A stretch of DNA of 64,000 nt from Albimonas donghaensis (lineage in GTDB: Bacteria > Pseudomonadota > Alphaproteobacteria > Rhodobacterales > Rhodobacteraceae), in assembly GCF_900106695.1 (NCBI RefSeq), contig NZ_FNMZ01000001.1, positions 930,001 through 994,000 on the forward strand, in the 5' to 3' direction. The translations under genes and the position numbers were made by a program. This document shows positions 46,401 through 52,959 of the stretch, piece by piece. Position 1 is the first letter of the stretch. Every line of letters begins with the position of its first letter. A model generated the notes under the pieces. The model was not told where the DNA came from and did no database searches. It saw only the letters and a list, made by a program, of their open reading frames with translations.

Positions 46401-48355
46401 CCCGCGATGGCGCAGCCGCCACCGAGGCCTTTGCGGTCGCCGCGCCGACCCCGGCGACGCTGCCGGGCGACCCGGCGCCGGGCTTCGTCGACCAGACCCA
46501 GCCCCCGCAGGTCTTCGCCGAGCTGATCCGGGTGGACGGCGCGGCCTGGTTCGACGCTTCGGGCGCGGTCCTGCTGCCGGGCGGCGCGCGCCTGGGCAAT
46601 GATTTCCTCAGCGGCGTCAGCATCTTCGCGGGCGACGTCGCGGCGATCTCCGACATCAACGACCTCATCATCGGGGCCGGCGCCGCCACGCTGCCGGGCC
46701 GGGGCGAGGTCACGCGCAGCGGCATCCTCGGCTTCGACAAGACGGCCCCCGGCTCGGTCCGCATCGACGCCGGCGGCGCGGTGGTCGAGGCCGCGGGCGC
46801 CCGCATCGTCTCCACCGGCGACCTGCTGGTCACCGCCGGCGGCGACATCGACCTGGGCCGGAGCGGCAACCGCATCGACGGCGCCGCGGGGCTCTTCGGC
46901 GCGAACGTCACCCTGGCCGAGACCGGGAACATCCTTCTGGGGCCGGTCTCGGCCTCCGGCGACCTCACCGTGCTGGCGGGGGCCGAGGGCGCGCCGGCCT
47001 CCGTCACCCAGACCCGCGGGGTGGAGACCGTCGCCCTGCGGATGCAGGACGGGCGCGCCGCGCGGGGGACCGCGAGCCGCTCCGGCGTGCTCGACATCCG
47101 CGGCGACGCGGCCTTCGCCACCGGCGCTCCGACCCGACGCACGGTCGAGGATCTGGGGCTCGGGCTGGACCTGGGCCGCCCCGACAACGTCTTCGGCGGC
47201 GCGGTCTCGGCGCAGCGCTTCTTCGGCGACGTCCTGATCGCGGAGGAGGCCACCCGCGCCACGCTCGGCCGCGACGCCGACGATGACGGCGTGCTGACGA
47301 TCCGCGGGCTGGAGGCGGCGGGCGACATCACCATCCGCACCTCCGACGACCTGGTGCTGGCCGGCCGCATGACCGCGTTGACCGACGACATGGACGGCGA
47401 ACGCGTCGCCGCGCCCGGCGCCGCCACCGATGCGGACTGGCGCGCGCAGGGCGCGCTCGACATCGCCGACGACGACCTGCGCCTGTTCATCGCCGACGGC
47501 AAGCTGCTGACCCTCGACACCACCGCGGGGGGCGTCGACGCCGCCGGCGGCATGATCCGCGTCGACCGCGCGGTGGACGGGGCCAACACGCTCTCCACCG
47601 CGCGCGAGGCCGAAGCCGTCGCGGCCCGCGGGGGCGCGGGCGCGATCCTTCTCGACGCCGGCGCCAGGGGCGACATACGGGTGCGCGACTGGCTGGGCGC
47701 CGGCGGCCCGCTGGGTGAGATCCGGGTGGCCGAGGCGATGGATGTCAGCTTCGGCCAGACTTTCGCCGGCTTCGACGCCGATCCGGGCGACGACCGCAAC
47801 CGCTTCCTGATGGGCGGGCCGGGCGAAGAACGCGACGTGATCACCGCCTCGGGCCTGGTCATCGACGCCCATGGCGAGGTCACCGTCCACGCCCCCGCCG
47901 GCATCATCGCGGTGTGGGAGGGCGACGACGACTATTACGGGGTCAACGCCGCCTACGTGACCTATGGCGAGACCATCGAGCCCGACAGCCTAGAGCTCTA
48001 CGGCTATATCGGCGAAAGCGGGCAGAAGGCCGCCGGCCTGTTCCCGGTGGGCCCCGAGGGGTCGCAGTTCAAGACCAACGGCTGCGTGGTCGGCGACGTG
48101 CAGGATTGCACGGGCATCACGCCGCCGCGGGTGCTGACCCTGGTGCGCCTGCAACGCGCGCAGATCCTGAACGTGGAGGAGGACGACCTGCTGGAACTGT
48201 TCGTGTCCTATGGCAATGAGGAGCTGTGGGGCATTCCGCAGACCAACTTCTCCGATGTCGATCTCGAGCGCGCCCGCGAGGAGGCCAACCGCCAGGCCTC
48301 CGGCGACGCGGCTCCGGCCGTCCCCTCCTTCGTCAGCTCCGAGCCCGACCGATGA
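34466..48355 (+). CDS. Giant TpsA exoprotein (4629 residues, haemagglutinin-type N-terminus)
   Basis: After a signal peptide (about 1-46, ending VPGSAAAG) comes the TPS secretion domain: IVTRGNVTTIRQGSQRVVIDW, FLQPGGDAVALNRILSG, GKLTANGNVWLVNPSGVMFH. The NPSG box is the usual TpsA marker. The remaining roughly 4300 residues are a beta-helix of about 20-residue coils rich in Ala, Gly, Asp, Leu, Ser and Thr and almost free of Lys. Codons near 44840-45675 hold near-identical 108-residue repeats. The only two cysteines I found are C4540 and C4548 near the C-terminus. It lacks any toxin-like end. It begins 2 bp after tpsB, and its stop overlaps the CHAT gene (ATGA). Confidence 0.93.
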   Translation: MRVRRLPLIRAALRPALARSAATALGLAALGVAGFAPLAVPGSAAAGPRGGQVQGGEARIVTRGNVTTIRQGSQRVVIDWASFDIDPNDVVRFLQPGGDAVALNRILSGMPTHIRGKLTANGNVWLVNPSGVMFHAGSVIDVGGLVATSAGIDTDAFMAGSGRFDQPGEPGAKVINEGEITFAEAGLVGLVAPHAENRGTIRGKLGRIVIAGQESLSVDVSGEGLFEIDLRDAAKIEGAQAGNSGVILAEGGTVIISASAARNAVESAVSVSGVVVASSARVEGGAIVLDGGAGGVEVSGRLEAASATAGGGSVDISGGRVTLTDAARIDVSGATGGGRVRMGGDIAAIKAGTAPDMEEATRTEIAAGARIKADATEAGQGGEVTAWSSEATAVSGAISARGGPQGGDGGFVELSSRLGLGFAGTVDLGAADGRRGLLLLDPQDVFIRNGGDPILGDIDGDAAPLTLTLDPGSLEFSSADIRIEATRDIHVEDAVVMRDPSASLTLAAGRDLFLLASFDIAGDLSLIADATVFGAGGLLQLPDGEGLIDVATGVQLFVPDGRLELSAPEGIVGAGMTSAGALRLHAGEDLTIPETTFAGTLFVRADGAVELGGGSVGALDVSAFGVAGGITQAGALTVAGTSLLSATRDVTLALANDFGGAVTVTADNVSLRDVNFLEITDSEVFGDLTAAAGTAAETVQVTRDPYQAALHLDGVDVGSGAGSLVATTVSGGVALVNIRAGDISVAGASGGAVAGDMRGHAILTDGLSIAAAGLASGVNGIMLSNLRADGAVSLAGAPNLTLLGASFAPDFGVDLGDVPGLLTLERTVFAGDMSIAVDGDVDLALVRSPPGGSTDGDLTIAAGGDIHKRTSNDIDLIAAGFGVGAYFITLSPTERLTVAAPHAGTYDRLLRVAGDLDLAAGGAILVPGIEFQADKRTTVGGETRLAAQGDVVVDFLGDVTLAGLSSERDATLRVEGALDQTGAVYVADRLDLLVTGDVSLGLSGNDFNTLGGEVGGSTLLGDADGLVVEDFRGGALSASTVSGDVTLRDLVVAGDLAAQGDRLTLSRGRVDGAADLVSRAGGLTVTDLAAGGALVANSAGTADFSRVSLVGLQVEATDDIVVIDAAAGATALASSAGSVSVENLRAGSLLALAHTGFSAHGLVADSLAADAGGGVVLGGVATTGTLDVSAGGDILSLADGPDRLAAFEVAGPRAARIGLEVDAILGDPIRDQVTAELAAVPPVSVGAETLSALIHAGGDARFAASNDISILSEAPAEGGLFNRFAGLLTLQAGGAATIEAAGAVDVAGAVAGDLSLRANADGAVVAGGAPGIAQHDALSVGGHADFILGAGADPVAAQRGDVSLDRAGNAFGTVSVIAGSAALRDADGFALTASDLSGRLTLGGGGVAQAGDMSLSTTEAAGGAEILAAGALSLSDLTLGAASTLEAGGALSASDLDLGAGALTLIAGAGLSADHVTAGATRATGGTGLSLAASALGDATLTATTGAARLDGLTAGALSATSGDAMTVTALDVGAAALTAGAGLDVSALTADALSATAGGALSVSTAQVAGDATLQADKAVSLADSAYAGALVAASGAGFGMDVAALSAGAADLASGDALGVDGVDIAGGLSARSVGAMTLSAVASGAATLVSGAGLSATGLDVGALIATAAGGLSLGTASIDGAAALSAGGDAALADVSTTDGLTAEAGGALTATRITSGTTRLVAGAGLVGSDLDTGPLTATASGDLAIDRAAVAGDAALSGAAVSLANVAATGGLSATSVDALFATSINAGATSLSAGGGLTAAGLDTGPLTATGSGDLTVDGAAVAGDASLTAGGDVTSSRMAVAGRLAADSGGALAGDDLTFAAFDGRAGGAATLSNLAGGALGLEAGSAVLSASDLGDATIVSRAGVAADGVTVSALTAGAEDDIRLSDVMAAGDVALDAGGGLDVADTSFASLTGAAAGAAGLARLTGGDLDVTAQSVSLADSALDAVALVSRAGVIAQTLDLAALDATASGAVDLGSVAASGAIAVETGGALSADGVSFASLSGAAGGQAVLSALSGGDLEIEARSISLADSTFEAGMLTARERIAVARVGMTSLSADAGGAASLADATASGAVEAQAGGDLDAARVAFAKFSGTAAGDARLTALTGGDLAVTARGVSLSDASLGAATVAASEAVVASGLTLDSLAATAGAAADLETIAATGAIDVTAGGDLDARALSFAGLTATAAGDAVLNGLAGGDLDLSARNATLTSSTLGAATLAASETVVAGGLTLASLAATAGGGADLDDIAATGAIDVTAGGAVDARALSFAGLTAAAGGAATLTLLTGGDLDVAAQSVDLTASTLGAVSLFARDGIEAEGLELASLSLVAIGAARLANIDSPGALHVETGGAFDAGTLAFASLVAQAGGAATMTALSGGTLDVTAERIALRASLLDDARLVTAPVDPETPAFAALVVAPGAGDVTLEAVDAAGDIAVAAEGDVHADTVGFASFTATAGGDAAMTALSGGDLDVTAGEVSLSASTLGAVAATARGGFSGDGLQVARLRAAAGGDIDLADTAAAAAIGLDAGGALDGAALSFASLDAAASGDATLTGLSGGDLEATGRNLSLTASGFGAGVIGAADSVVAEDLTFASLDIAAGGDAALARLAGGALDAAAGGDLTAGASGFDGAAFAAGGAMGLSGIAVADDLSASAGGALTGADIDAGGDAAFAAGGALNAARLTVAGALTTDAGGDLDLSDSGFGTASGAVGGDMRLARLSGGAVDLDGAGDLDGAELTLAGGGQSAAGAITLASSALGDIALEAGGALDLSMLEIGEGTASVGGAARLSGVAVGDFALVAAGDVTAEDLSGGDLALTSASGAVRATRAALPEGRLALTAALGVDLETAQVGAADVSAGGGARIVDVSGGGLTATAGGALTASDLTFDAAGLTAGEGATLTRATFRTLSLAAGGDTAATDIRFDSATLDAGGRLTLDQLTGGALTATSDGALAAAGLALSSARLAAGTDAMLNASGIGALTLTAGASASVTRTGFDSASLVSGAGMTLADLEGDALAASAGGTLSAADIATPEARFAAGDDATLTGIAAGALALDAGGDAAVSEVSFETAALVAGGALAMTGLEGTGLDAAAGQALSGADITAARAGFVAGTTADLTRIAAADLTLSAGGAGSLRDSRFDDAALTAGAGLTLAGLAGDALSAQAGGALSLSDAAIGRVDARSVGPASLARVTAQDLDLAAEGDAALSNAQFGTARVAAGGGLAMDAVSADLLVASAGRDAALAGVDAATAELTAGRDVTLRQGDYGRLSLNAGRNAAATGARIDRADMRAGGGLALTGVVAGTLRAEAGTAALRDVVIADADLLARGDAQVSRSRFDTLTAEAESGDAAIETTTFSTATLTAGGAMSLAGLEGGVLSAGSGGGLDGTEIVVGEAAVTAGADAALTRIMADSLAAEAGGDLAVADLDAVTAGLTSGGTARLDRVQADTLSLTAGQGASGADLTVARATVVAGAGLSLANATLDEAELQAGEGLSVNAASGRDWTLASGGNMAMTALTVGLLAAEAGGDLAVADLDAGTAGLTSGGTARLDRVQADTLSLTAGQGASGADLTVARATMVAGAGLSLANATLDEAELQAGEGLSVNAVSGRDWTLASGGNMAMTALTVDLLAAEAGGDLAVADLDAGTAGLTSGGTARLDRVQADTLSLTAGQGASGADLTVARATMVAGAGLAIERAALETAGLQAGGEIDIRDGAGAAWTVDAGGRALIAGLALDTLTAESGDALSLADARIGSATLTSAGDARLDRVETGRLDLAAAGAIAGADIGLGSGALAAGAGIDLGRIAAEGALSLDGQRVTLTDLAAGRLDVSAAGALSLDRAAVAGDAAFASGAAATLARARIGGALDLAATGDATLSDVAAATASLDTLAALTLGQVSVTGDLTARARGGDMALGPLAVGGDLRARAGAGDILSRDGAAATEAFAVAAPTPATLPGDPAPGFVDQTQPPQVFAELIRVDGAAWFDASGAVLLPGGARLGNDFLSGVSIFAGDVAAISDINDLIIGAGAATLPGRGEVTRSGILGFDKTAPGSVRIDAGGAVVEAAGARIVSTGDLLVTAGGDIDLGRSGNRIDGAAGLFGANVTLAETGNILLGPVSASGDLTVLAGAEGAPASVTQTRGVETVALRMQDGRAARGTASRSGVLDIRGDAAFATGAPTRRTVEDLGLGLDLGRPDNVFGGAVSAQRFFGDVLIAEEATRATLGRDADDDGVLTIRGLEAAGDITIRTSDDLVLAGRMTALTDDMDGERVAAPGAATDADWRAQGALDIADDDLRLFIADGKLLTLDTTAGGVDAAGGMIRVDRAVDGANTLSTAREAEAVAARGGAGAILLDAGARGDIRVRDWLGAGGPLGEIRVAEAMDVSFGQTFAGFDADPGDDRNRFLMGGPGEERDVITASGLVIDAHGEVTVHAPAGIIAVWEGDDDYYGVNAAYVTYGETIEPDSLELYGYIGESGQKAAGLFPVGPEGSQFKTNGCVVGDVQDCTGITPPRVLTLVRLQRAQILNVEEDDLLELFVSYGNEELWGIPQTNFSDVDLERAREEANRQASGDAAPAVPSFVSSEPDR
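44840..45675 (+). repeat. Tandem 324-bp repeats inside tpsA
   Basis: Units at 44840-45163 and 45164-45487 differ at 7 of 324 positions. A third, truncated unit (45488-45675) differs from the second at 2 of 188. Each unit encodes 108 residues, so copy-number change keeps the frame. The near-identity implies recent duplication. Confidence 0.95.
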
Positions 48356-51000
48356 TCGGCGCGCGCCTCCATCGTGTCGGGCGTATCGCGCGCGCCGGGC
48401 GCGCCGGCATCGCCGGGCTCGCGCTCATGGGTCTTGCGGGATGCGAGGGCGCGTTCCCCACCGACGACCGGGCCGAGGCCACGGGCGAGGCGGATGTCTG
48501 CCGCCAGGTCTCCAGCGCCCTGCTGCGCGGCCAGCGCAACAGCTTCGGCCTGAATTTCCGCGCCGCCGAGGACGCCTTCGCCGAGCTTCTGTCGCTCTAT
48601 GCGCTCGAAGACGTGACCGGCCAGTGCCCCGAGGCGCCCTCCCAGGCCTTCGTGCTGATGAACCAGGCGCTGGCCCATTCCAGCCAGGAACGCTTCGTCA
48701 CCGCCGACGGGCTGTTCGACCGGGCCGCCGAACTGTTGCAGGGCGAGGAAGCCGGGCGCGACGACTATGAGCGCGACGCGGCCCTGCTGATCGCCTATCG
48801 CGCGCAGGATCAGCTCAACCGGTCCGTGCTCGAAGGCGCGCGCGCCTTCGTGGAGCAGGCGGCGAGCGGGCTCGACGACGTGTCGGGCGGCGTGGCGCGT
48901 TTCTCCTTCGGCCCGGGCGCGAGCCGCGCGGGGCAGGGGATCGACCTCGCCGGCTCCGGGCTGATCCAGTCCTCCGGCGACGAGCAGTTGCAGGTGATCG
49001 AGGAAGCCTCGAACCAGCACACGCTCGCCCATGTGCGGCTGCTGGAGGGGGACGCCGCGGGGGCGGAGCAGGCGATCAACACCGCGCTCGACCTGATCGC
49101 GCTGGTGCCGCGGGCCGCCGCCGCCTACCGGCCGCGCTTCCTGTCCCAGCGGGCGCTGATCAAGCTGGAGCGGCAGGACTACGAGGCCGCGCGCCGCGAC
49201 GCCGCCGAGGCCGCCGACGCCTTCGCCGCGCTGATGCCCGACACCCCGCTGGAGGCCCGCGCGCGGCTGCGCGAGGGGCGCGCGCTGGTGGCGCTCGGCC
49301 GGGCGGATGAGGCGCTTTCGACCTTCGAGCGCGGCTTCCTCGTCTACGAGGAGAACCCGGTGGTGGTGGAGTATGGCTCGCTCTGGCCGTTCTTCTCCCT
49401 CGCGCTCAACACCGTCGCGCAACAGCCTGCGCGGGAACGGGAAATGGGCGCGCGCATCTTCCGTGCGGCGCAGCTCGTGCGCCAGTCTATCACCGCGCAG
49501 ACCGTTTCCGGCGCCGCCGCGCTGCTGGGCGAGGGCGACGGCGAGAAAGCCCGCGCCGTGCGCGCCTGGCGCGATGCGAACGAGCGCTACGCGACCCTCA
49601 AGGCGCTCCAGGTCCTGCAATTGCGCGACCCGCTCAGCCAGGCCGACCAGGCCCGTTCGCTCGCCGAGGGCGTCTCCCAGGCCCAGGAGGAGGTCGAGCG
49701 TCTGCGCGCCGCCCGCGACCGCATCGCCCCCGAATATCAGTCCGCCATCGCCAGCCCCGTGACCCTCGACGCGCTGCAATCGGTGCTGGGCGAGGGCGAG
49801 GCCATGGTCCAGGTGCTGATCGGCTGGCCGCGCAGCCTGATCCTGATCATCGACCGCGAGCAGATCACCTACAACGCCATCCCGGTGACCGACAGCCAGG
49901 TCAACGTGCTGATCGGTCTGCTGCGCCGAGGGATCGAGACCGACCGCGAGGGCAGGGTGCCCGACTACCGCGCCGACGTCGCCTTCCAGGTGTTCAACCT
50001 GCTGTTTTCCTCGCAGCGCGAACGGCTTATGAGCTTCGATCGACTTATTTTCTCAACCTCCGGCGCGCTGCAATCGCTGCCGCTGGAGCTGCTCGCCACC
50101 GCGCCGCCGGACAACGCCTGGCGCGCCGGCGACTATACCGGCGTGCCGTTCCTCGGCGCGCAGAAGGCGGTCAGCTACGTGCCGAGCCCGCGCAACCTGG
50201 TGGATATCCGCGCCCGCGCCGGGACCTCGGACGCCGCCGGCGCGGTCGCCTCCTTCGCCGATTTCCGCGCCGGGGTGGACCCGGACAAGGTGCTGCGCGT
50301 CTCGCGCCTGCCGCAGACCTGCCGGCGTCTGGCGGAGGCCGTGGACCGGGTCGGAGAGCTTCCGGGCACCGCCGCCGAGGGCCAGGTGATCGGCGACATC
50401 TTCGGCGCCGACGCGCGCCTCGCCACCGCCCAGGCCTTCAACGAGGACGCGGTGAAGGAGGAGGGCGCCGACGGCACGCTCGCCGACTACAAGGTCCTGC
50501 ACTTCGCCACTCACGGCATCCTCTGGCCGACGCCGGACTGCTTCACCGATCCCGCGCTGACCGTGACCGCAACGGCGTCGGAGGACAGCGACGGGCTGCT
50601 GACGGCCTCCGAGATCCGTCTGATGACGCTGGACGCGCAGCTTGTGGTGCTCTCGGCCTGCAACACGGCGTCGGGCTACCTGACCAGCGCCTCGAACTCG
50701 ATCAACGGCGCGCGGCAGGCGGCGGGGCTGTCGGGCGCGGGGGGCGAGAGCCTGTCGGGCCTTGCGCGCGCCTTCTTCGCCGCGGGGGCGCGCGCCGTGC
50801 TGGCGACGCACTGGCCGGTGGCGGACAAGGAGACGACGGCGCTGATGGGGCGGTTCTTCCGGCTGATCAAGGACGGCGACATGGATTTCGCCACCGCGCT
50901 GCGTCTCAGCCAGGCGGAGCTGCGCGAGCGGGTCTCGACCTCGCATCCGGTTTTCTGGGGGCCGTTCGTGCTGATCGGCGACGCGGCCCAGACGCTCTGA
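48352..51000 (+). CDS. CHAT-domain protease lipoprotein
   Basis: 882 residues. A lipoprotein signal peptide ends at the lipobox LAGC (C31; the next residue E does not signal inner-membrane retention). Residues about 40-430 are helical and TPR-like (AFVLMNQALAHSSQERF, repeated 'A...' helices, RARLREGRALVALGRADEALSTF). The C-terminal CHAT domain, a caspase/separase-fold cysteine protease, has the catalytic His in HFATHG (H721) and Cys in LSACNT (C770), plus the family ending 'ARAVLATHWPVAD...HPVFWGPFVLIGD'. It overlaps tpsA by 4 bp (ATGA), so it is translated with it. A role in processing or sensing TpsA at the outer membrane is inference. Confidence 0.93.
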   Translation: MIGARLHRVGRIARAGRAGIAGLALMGLAGCEGAFPTDDRAEATGEADVCRQVSSALLRGQRNSFGLNFRAAEDAFAELLSLYALEDVTGQCPEAPSQAFVLMNQALAHSSQERFVTADGLFDRAAELLQGEEAGRDDYERDAALLIAYRAQDQLNRSVLEGARAFVEQAASGLDDVSGGVARFSFGPGASRAGQGIDLAGSGLIQSSGDEQLQVIEEASNQHTLAHVRLLEGDAAGAEQAINTALDLIALVPRAAAAYRPRFLSQRALIKLERQDYEAARRDAAEAADAFAALMPDTPLEARARLREGRALVALGRADEALSTFERGFLVYEENPVVVEYGSLWPFFSLALNTVAQQPAREREMGARIFRAAQLVRQSITAQTVSGAAALLGEGDGEKARAVRAWRDANERYATLKALQVLQLRDPLSQADQARSLAEGVSQAQEEVERLRAARDRIAPEYQSAIASPVTLDALQSVLGEGEAMVQVLIGWPRSLILIIDREQITYNAIPVTDSQVNVLIGLLRRGIETDREGRVPDYRADVAFQVFNLLFSSQRERLMSFDRLIFSTSGALQSLPLELLATAPPDNAWRAGDYTGVPFLGAQKAVSYVPSPRNLVDIRARAGTSDAAGAVASFADFRAGVDPDKVLRVSRLPQTCRRLAEAVDRVGELPGTAAEGQVIGDIFGADARLATAQAFNEDAVKEEGADGTLADYKVLHFATHGILWPTPDCFTDPALTVTATASEDSDGLLTASEIRLMTLDAQLVVLSACNTASGYLTSASNSINGARQAAGLSGAGGESLSGLARAFFAAGARAVLATHWPVADKETTALMGRFFRLIKDGDMDFATALRLSQAELRERVSTSHPVFWGPFVLIGDAAQTL

Positions 51001-51206
51001 GCCGGAGCATGCGATTTCTGCGGAGCCCGTGGGCGGGGGCGAGCCTGCGGGGGGTGTCTCAAGCCTTCGTGTCGTGGGGATGCGTCATTCGTGTAATCAA
51101 TATTATGTAAAATATTTAGATCGGGACAGATCGCAATCCGACCCAACTGGCCCCGGCAACCCGTTGATCCAAAGACGAATTCCCCCGCTGAGACGCGCTC
51201 GGCGCC

Positions 51207-52502
51207 TCAGAGTTCCGTCGCCGTCTCAGCGACGTCCGGAAACCGCTTGAAGAACTTCCCGAAATTCTCCGGATCGCCGCGGAGCGCGACGCGCATCCCG
51301 GCCTCCGTGCTCTCCTGCCGGTCGACGGTCATGTGGGCGTGCAGCCAGGCCAGCGCCGCGCCGTCCTCGGACGGCACCAGCAGCACGCGCGCCACTTCAT
51401 GCGCCCCCAGCCGCGCGTCCACCGCGTCGAGCAGCGCCGGCACGCCCTCGCCGGTCAGCGCCGAGACGCCGACGGTCTGGGAACTGCGCCCGGTCTGGTT
51501 CAGCAAGGCCAGCCGCGCGTCGTCATGCAGAAGGTCCAGCTTGTTGCGGACCTCCAGCATCGCGCCGCGGCGTTCGTCGCCGACCCCCAGCGCCTCCAGC
51601 ACATTGGCCACGTCGGCATCCTGCGCGTCCGCGTCGGGATGGGACATGTCGCGCACATGCAGGATCAGGTCGGCCTCCAGCACCTCCTCCAGCGTGGCGC
51701 GGAAGGCGGCGACCAGCTGCGTCGGCAGGTCCGAGATGAAGCCCACCGTGTCCGACAGGATCACCCGCCGCCCCGAAGGCAGCCGGACCTCGCGCATGGT
51801 GGGATCGAGCGTGGCGAAAAGCATGTCCTCCGCCATCACCTGCGCCTCGGTCAGCCGGTTGAACAGGGTCGACTTGCCGGCGTTGGTATAGCCGACCAGC
51901 GCCACGATCGGATACGGGATCTTGCGCCTTGCGCCGCGATGCAGCTCCCGCGTTTTCACAACGGTTTCAAGGCGTCGCTCGATCTTCTTGATGCGCTCGG
52001 ACAGGGCCCGGCGGTCCGCCTCGATCTGCGTCTCGCCCGGCCCGCCGACGAAACCCAGGCCGCCGCGCTGCCGCTCCAGGTGGGTCCAGGAGCGCACCAG
52101 CCGGGTCTTGGCGTAATTCAGATGCGCCAGTTCGACCTGCAGCACGCCTTCGCGGGTCCGGGCCCGTTCCCCGAAGATCTCCAGGATCAGGCCGGTGCGG
52201 TCGAGGATCTTGACCTTCCAGGCCTTCTCCAGGTTGCGCTGCTGGACGGGCGTGACCGGGCCGTCGATGACGACCAGCTCGATCTCGCCCTCCTTGAAGC
52301 GCTCGCCCAGCTCCTCGACCTTGCCGGAGCCGAACAGATGCCCGGGATGCGCCTTGGGCAGCGGCACGACATCCGATCCCGCCACCTCCAGCTCGATGGC
52401 GGCCGCCAGCCCCACGGCCTCTTCCAGAGACCGTGCGGCGGGCCGCGCGTCGTCGCGGCGGGGAGACTTGATGTCGGGGTGCAGTACGTGGGTTCGGGTC
52501 AT
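51207..52502 (-). CDS. hflX: GTPase HflX
   Basis: A ribosome-associated GTPase that splits stalled or stressed 70S ribosomes. 431 residues: the HflX N-terminal domain (KAHPGHLFGSGKVEELGERFKEGEIELVVIDGPVTPVQQRNLEK), a coiled-coil linker containing GGLGFVGGPGETQIEADRR, and the G domain with G1 GYTNAGKST, G3 DTVGFISDLP and NKLDLL. It lies 10 bp after hfq in the conserved hfq-hflX order. An imperfect hairpin (CTGAG...CTCAG, 51188-51210) overlaps its stop and may help termination. Confidence 0.96.
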   Translation of the reverse strand: MTRTHVLHPDIKSPRRDDARPAARSLEEAVGLAAAIELEVAGSDVVPLPKAHPGHLFGSGKVEELGERFKEGEIELVVIDGPVTPVQQRNLEKAWKVKILDRTGLILEIFGERARTREGVLQVELAHLNYAKTRLVRSWTHLERQRGGLGFVGGPGETQIEADRRALSERIKKIERRLETVVKTRELHRGARRKIPYPIVALVGYTNAGKSTLFNRLTEAQVMAEDMLFATLDPTMREVRLPSGRRVILSDTVGFISDLPTQLVAAFRATLEEVLEADLILHVRDMSHPDADAQDADVANVLEALGVGDERRGAMLEVRNKLDLLHDDARLALLNQTGRSSQTVGVSALTGEGVPALLDAVDARLGAHEVARVLLVPSEDGAALAWLHAHMTVDRQESTEAGMRVALRGDPENFGKFFKRFPDVAETATEL

Positions 52503-52512
52503 CCCCGATGCG

Positions 52513-52752
52513 TTACGCCTGCTCTTCGGGCTCGTAAAGGGAGATCGGCTGCGACGGCATCACGGTCGAGATGGCGTGCTTGTAGACCAGCTGGCTCTGA
52601 CCATCCCGGCGCAGAAGCACGCAGAAATTGTCGAACCAGGTGATGACGCCCTGAAGCTTCACGCCGTTGACGAGGAAGATCGTCACCGGAACCTTGTTCT
52701 TGCGGATGTGATTCAGGAAGGCGTCCTGGAGGTTCTGCTTGTCGGCCGGCAT
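52513..52752 (-). CDS. hfq: RNA chaperone Hfq
   Basis: A 79-residue Sm-like hexameric protein that pairs small RNAs with mRNAs. Sm1 and Sm2 motifs are intact: [29 protein letters not shown] and [15 protein letters not shown] start at [10 protein letters not shown] with GGGAG 7 bp upstream; 27 further upstream codons in frame are not conserved. The start and Sm motifs are as in other Rhodobacterales, with a short acidic C-terminal tail. Its own promoter (52857-52885) lies downstream of trkH. Confidence 0.97.
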   Translation of the reverse strand: MPADKQNLQDAFLNHIRKNKVPVTIFLVNGVKLQGVITWFDNFCVLLRRDGQSQLVYKHAISTVMPSQPISLYEPEEQA

Positions 52753-52856
52753 TTTTTCGCTCCCTCTCTGGGGCTCAGTCTTATGGGGTCGGACGCCTGA
52801 GGCGCCTCTTGGGTCCGTCGCCCCCGAAAACACCGGAGACGGCGCAGAATGACCCC

Positions 52857-52885
52857 TTTATCGCGGATCAAGGGCTTTGCTGCAA
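52857..52885 (-). promoter_or_regulatory. Probable sigma70-type promoter of hfq-hflX
   Basis: On the minus strand TTGCAG and GATAAA are separated by 17 bp, giving an approximately 100-nt leader before the hfq ATG. It lies in the trkH-hfq gap. Confidence 0.5.
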
Positions 52886-52959
52886 CTGCGAAATGAGCCC
52901 CGCCCCGCGACGGATCGGTTCACGAAACCGTCAGAACCCGCTGCGTCACCCCCGCGCGC

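Noticed and set aside
45700-48355. C-terminal toxin and immunity gene of a contact-dependent inhibition system
   Set aside because: No toxin-like domain or delivery motif is visible at the TpsA end, and the next gene is a large CHAT lipoprotein, not a small immunity protein.
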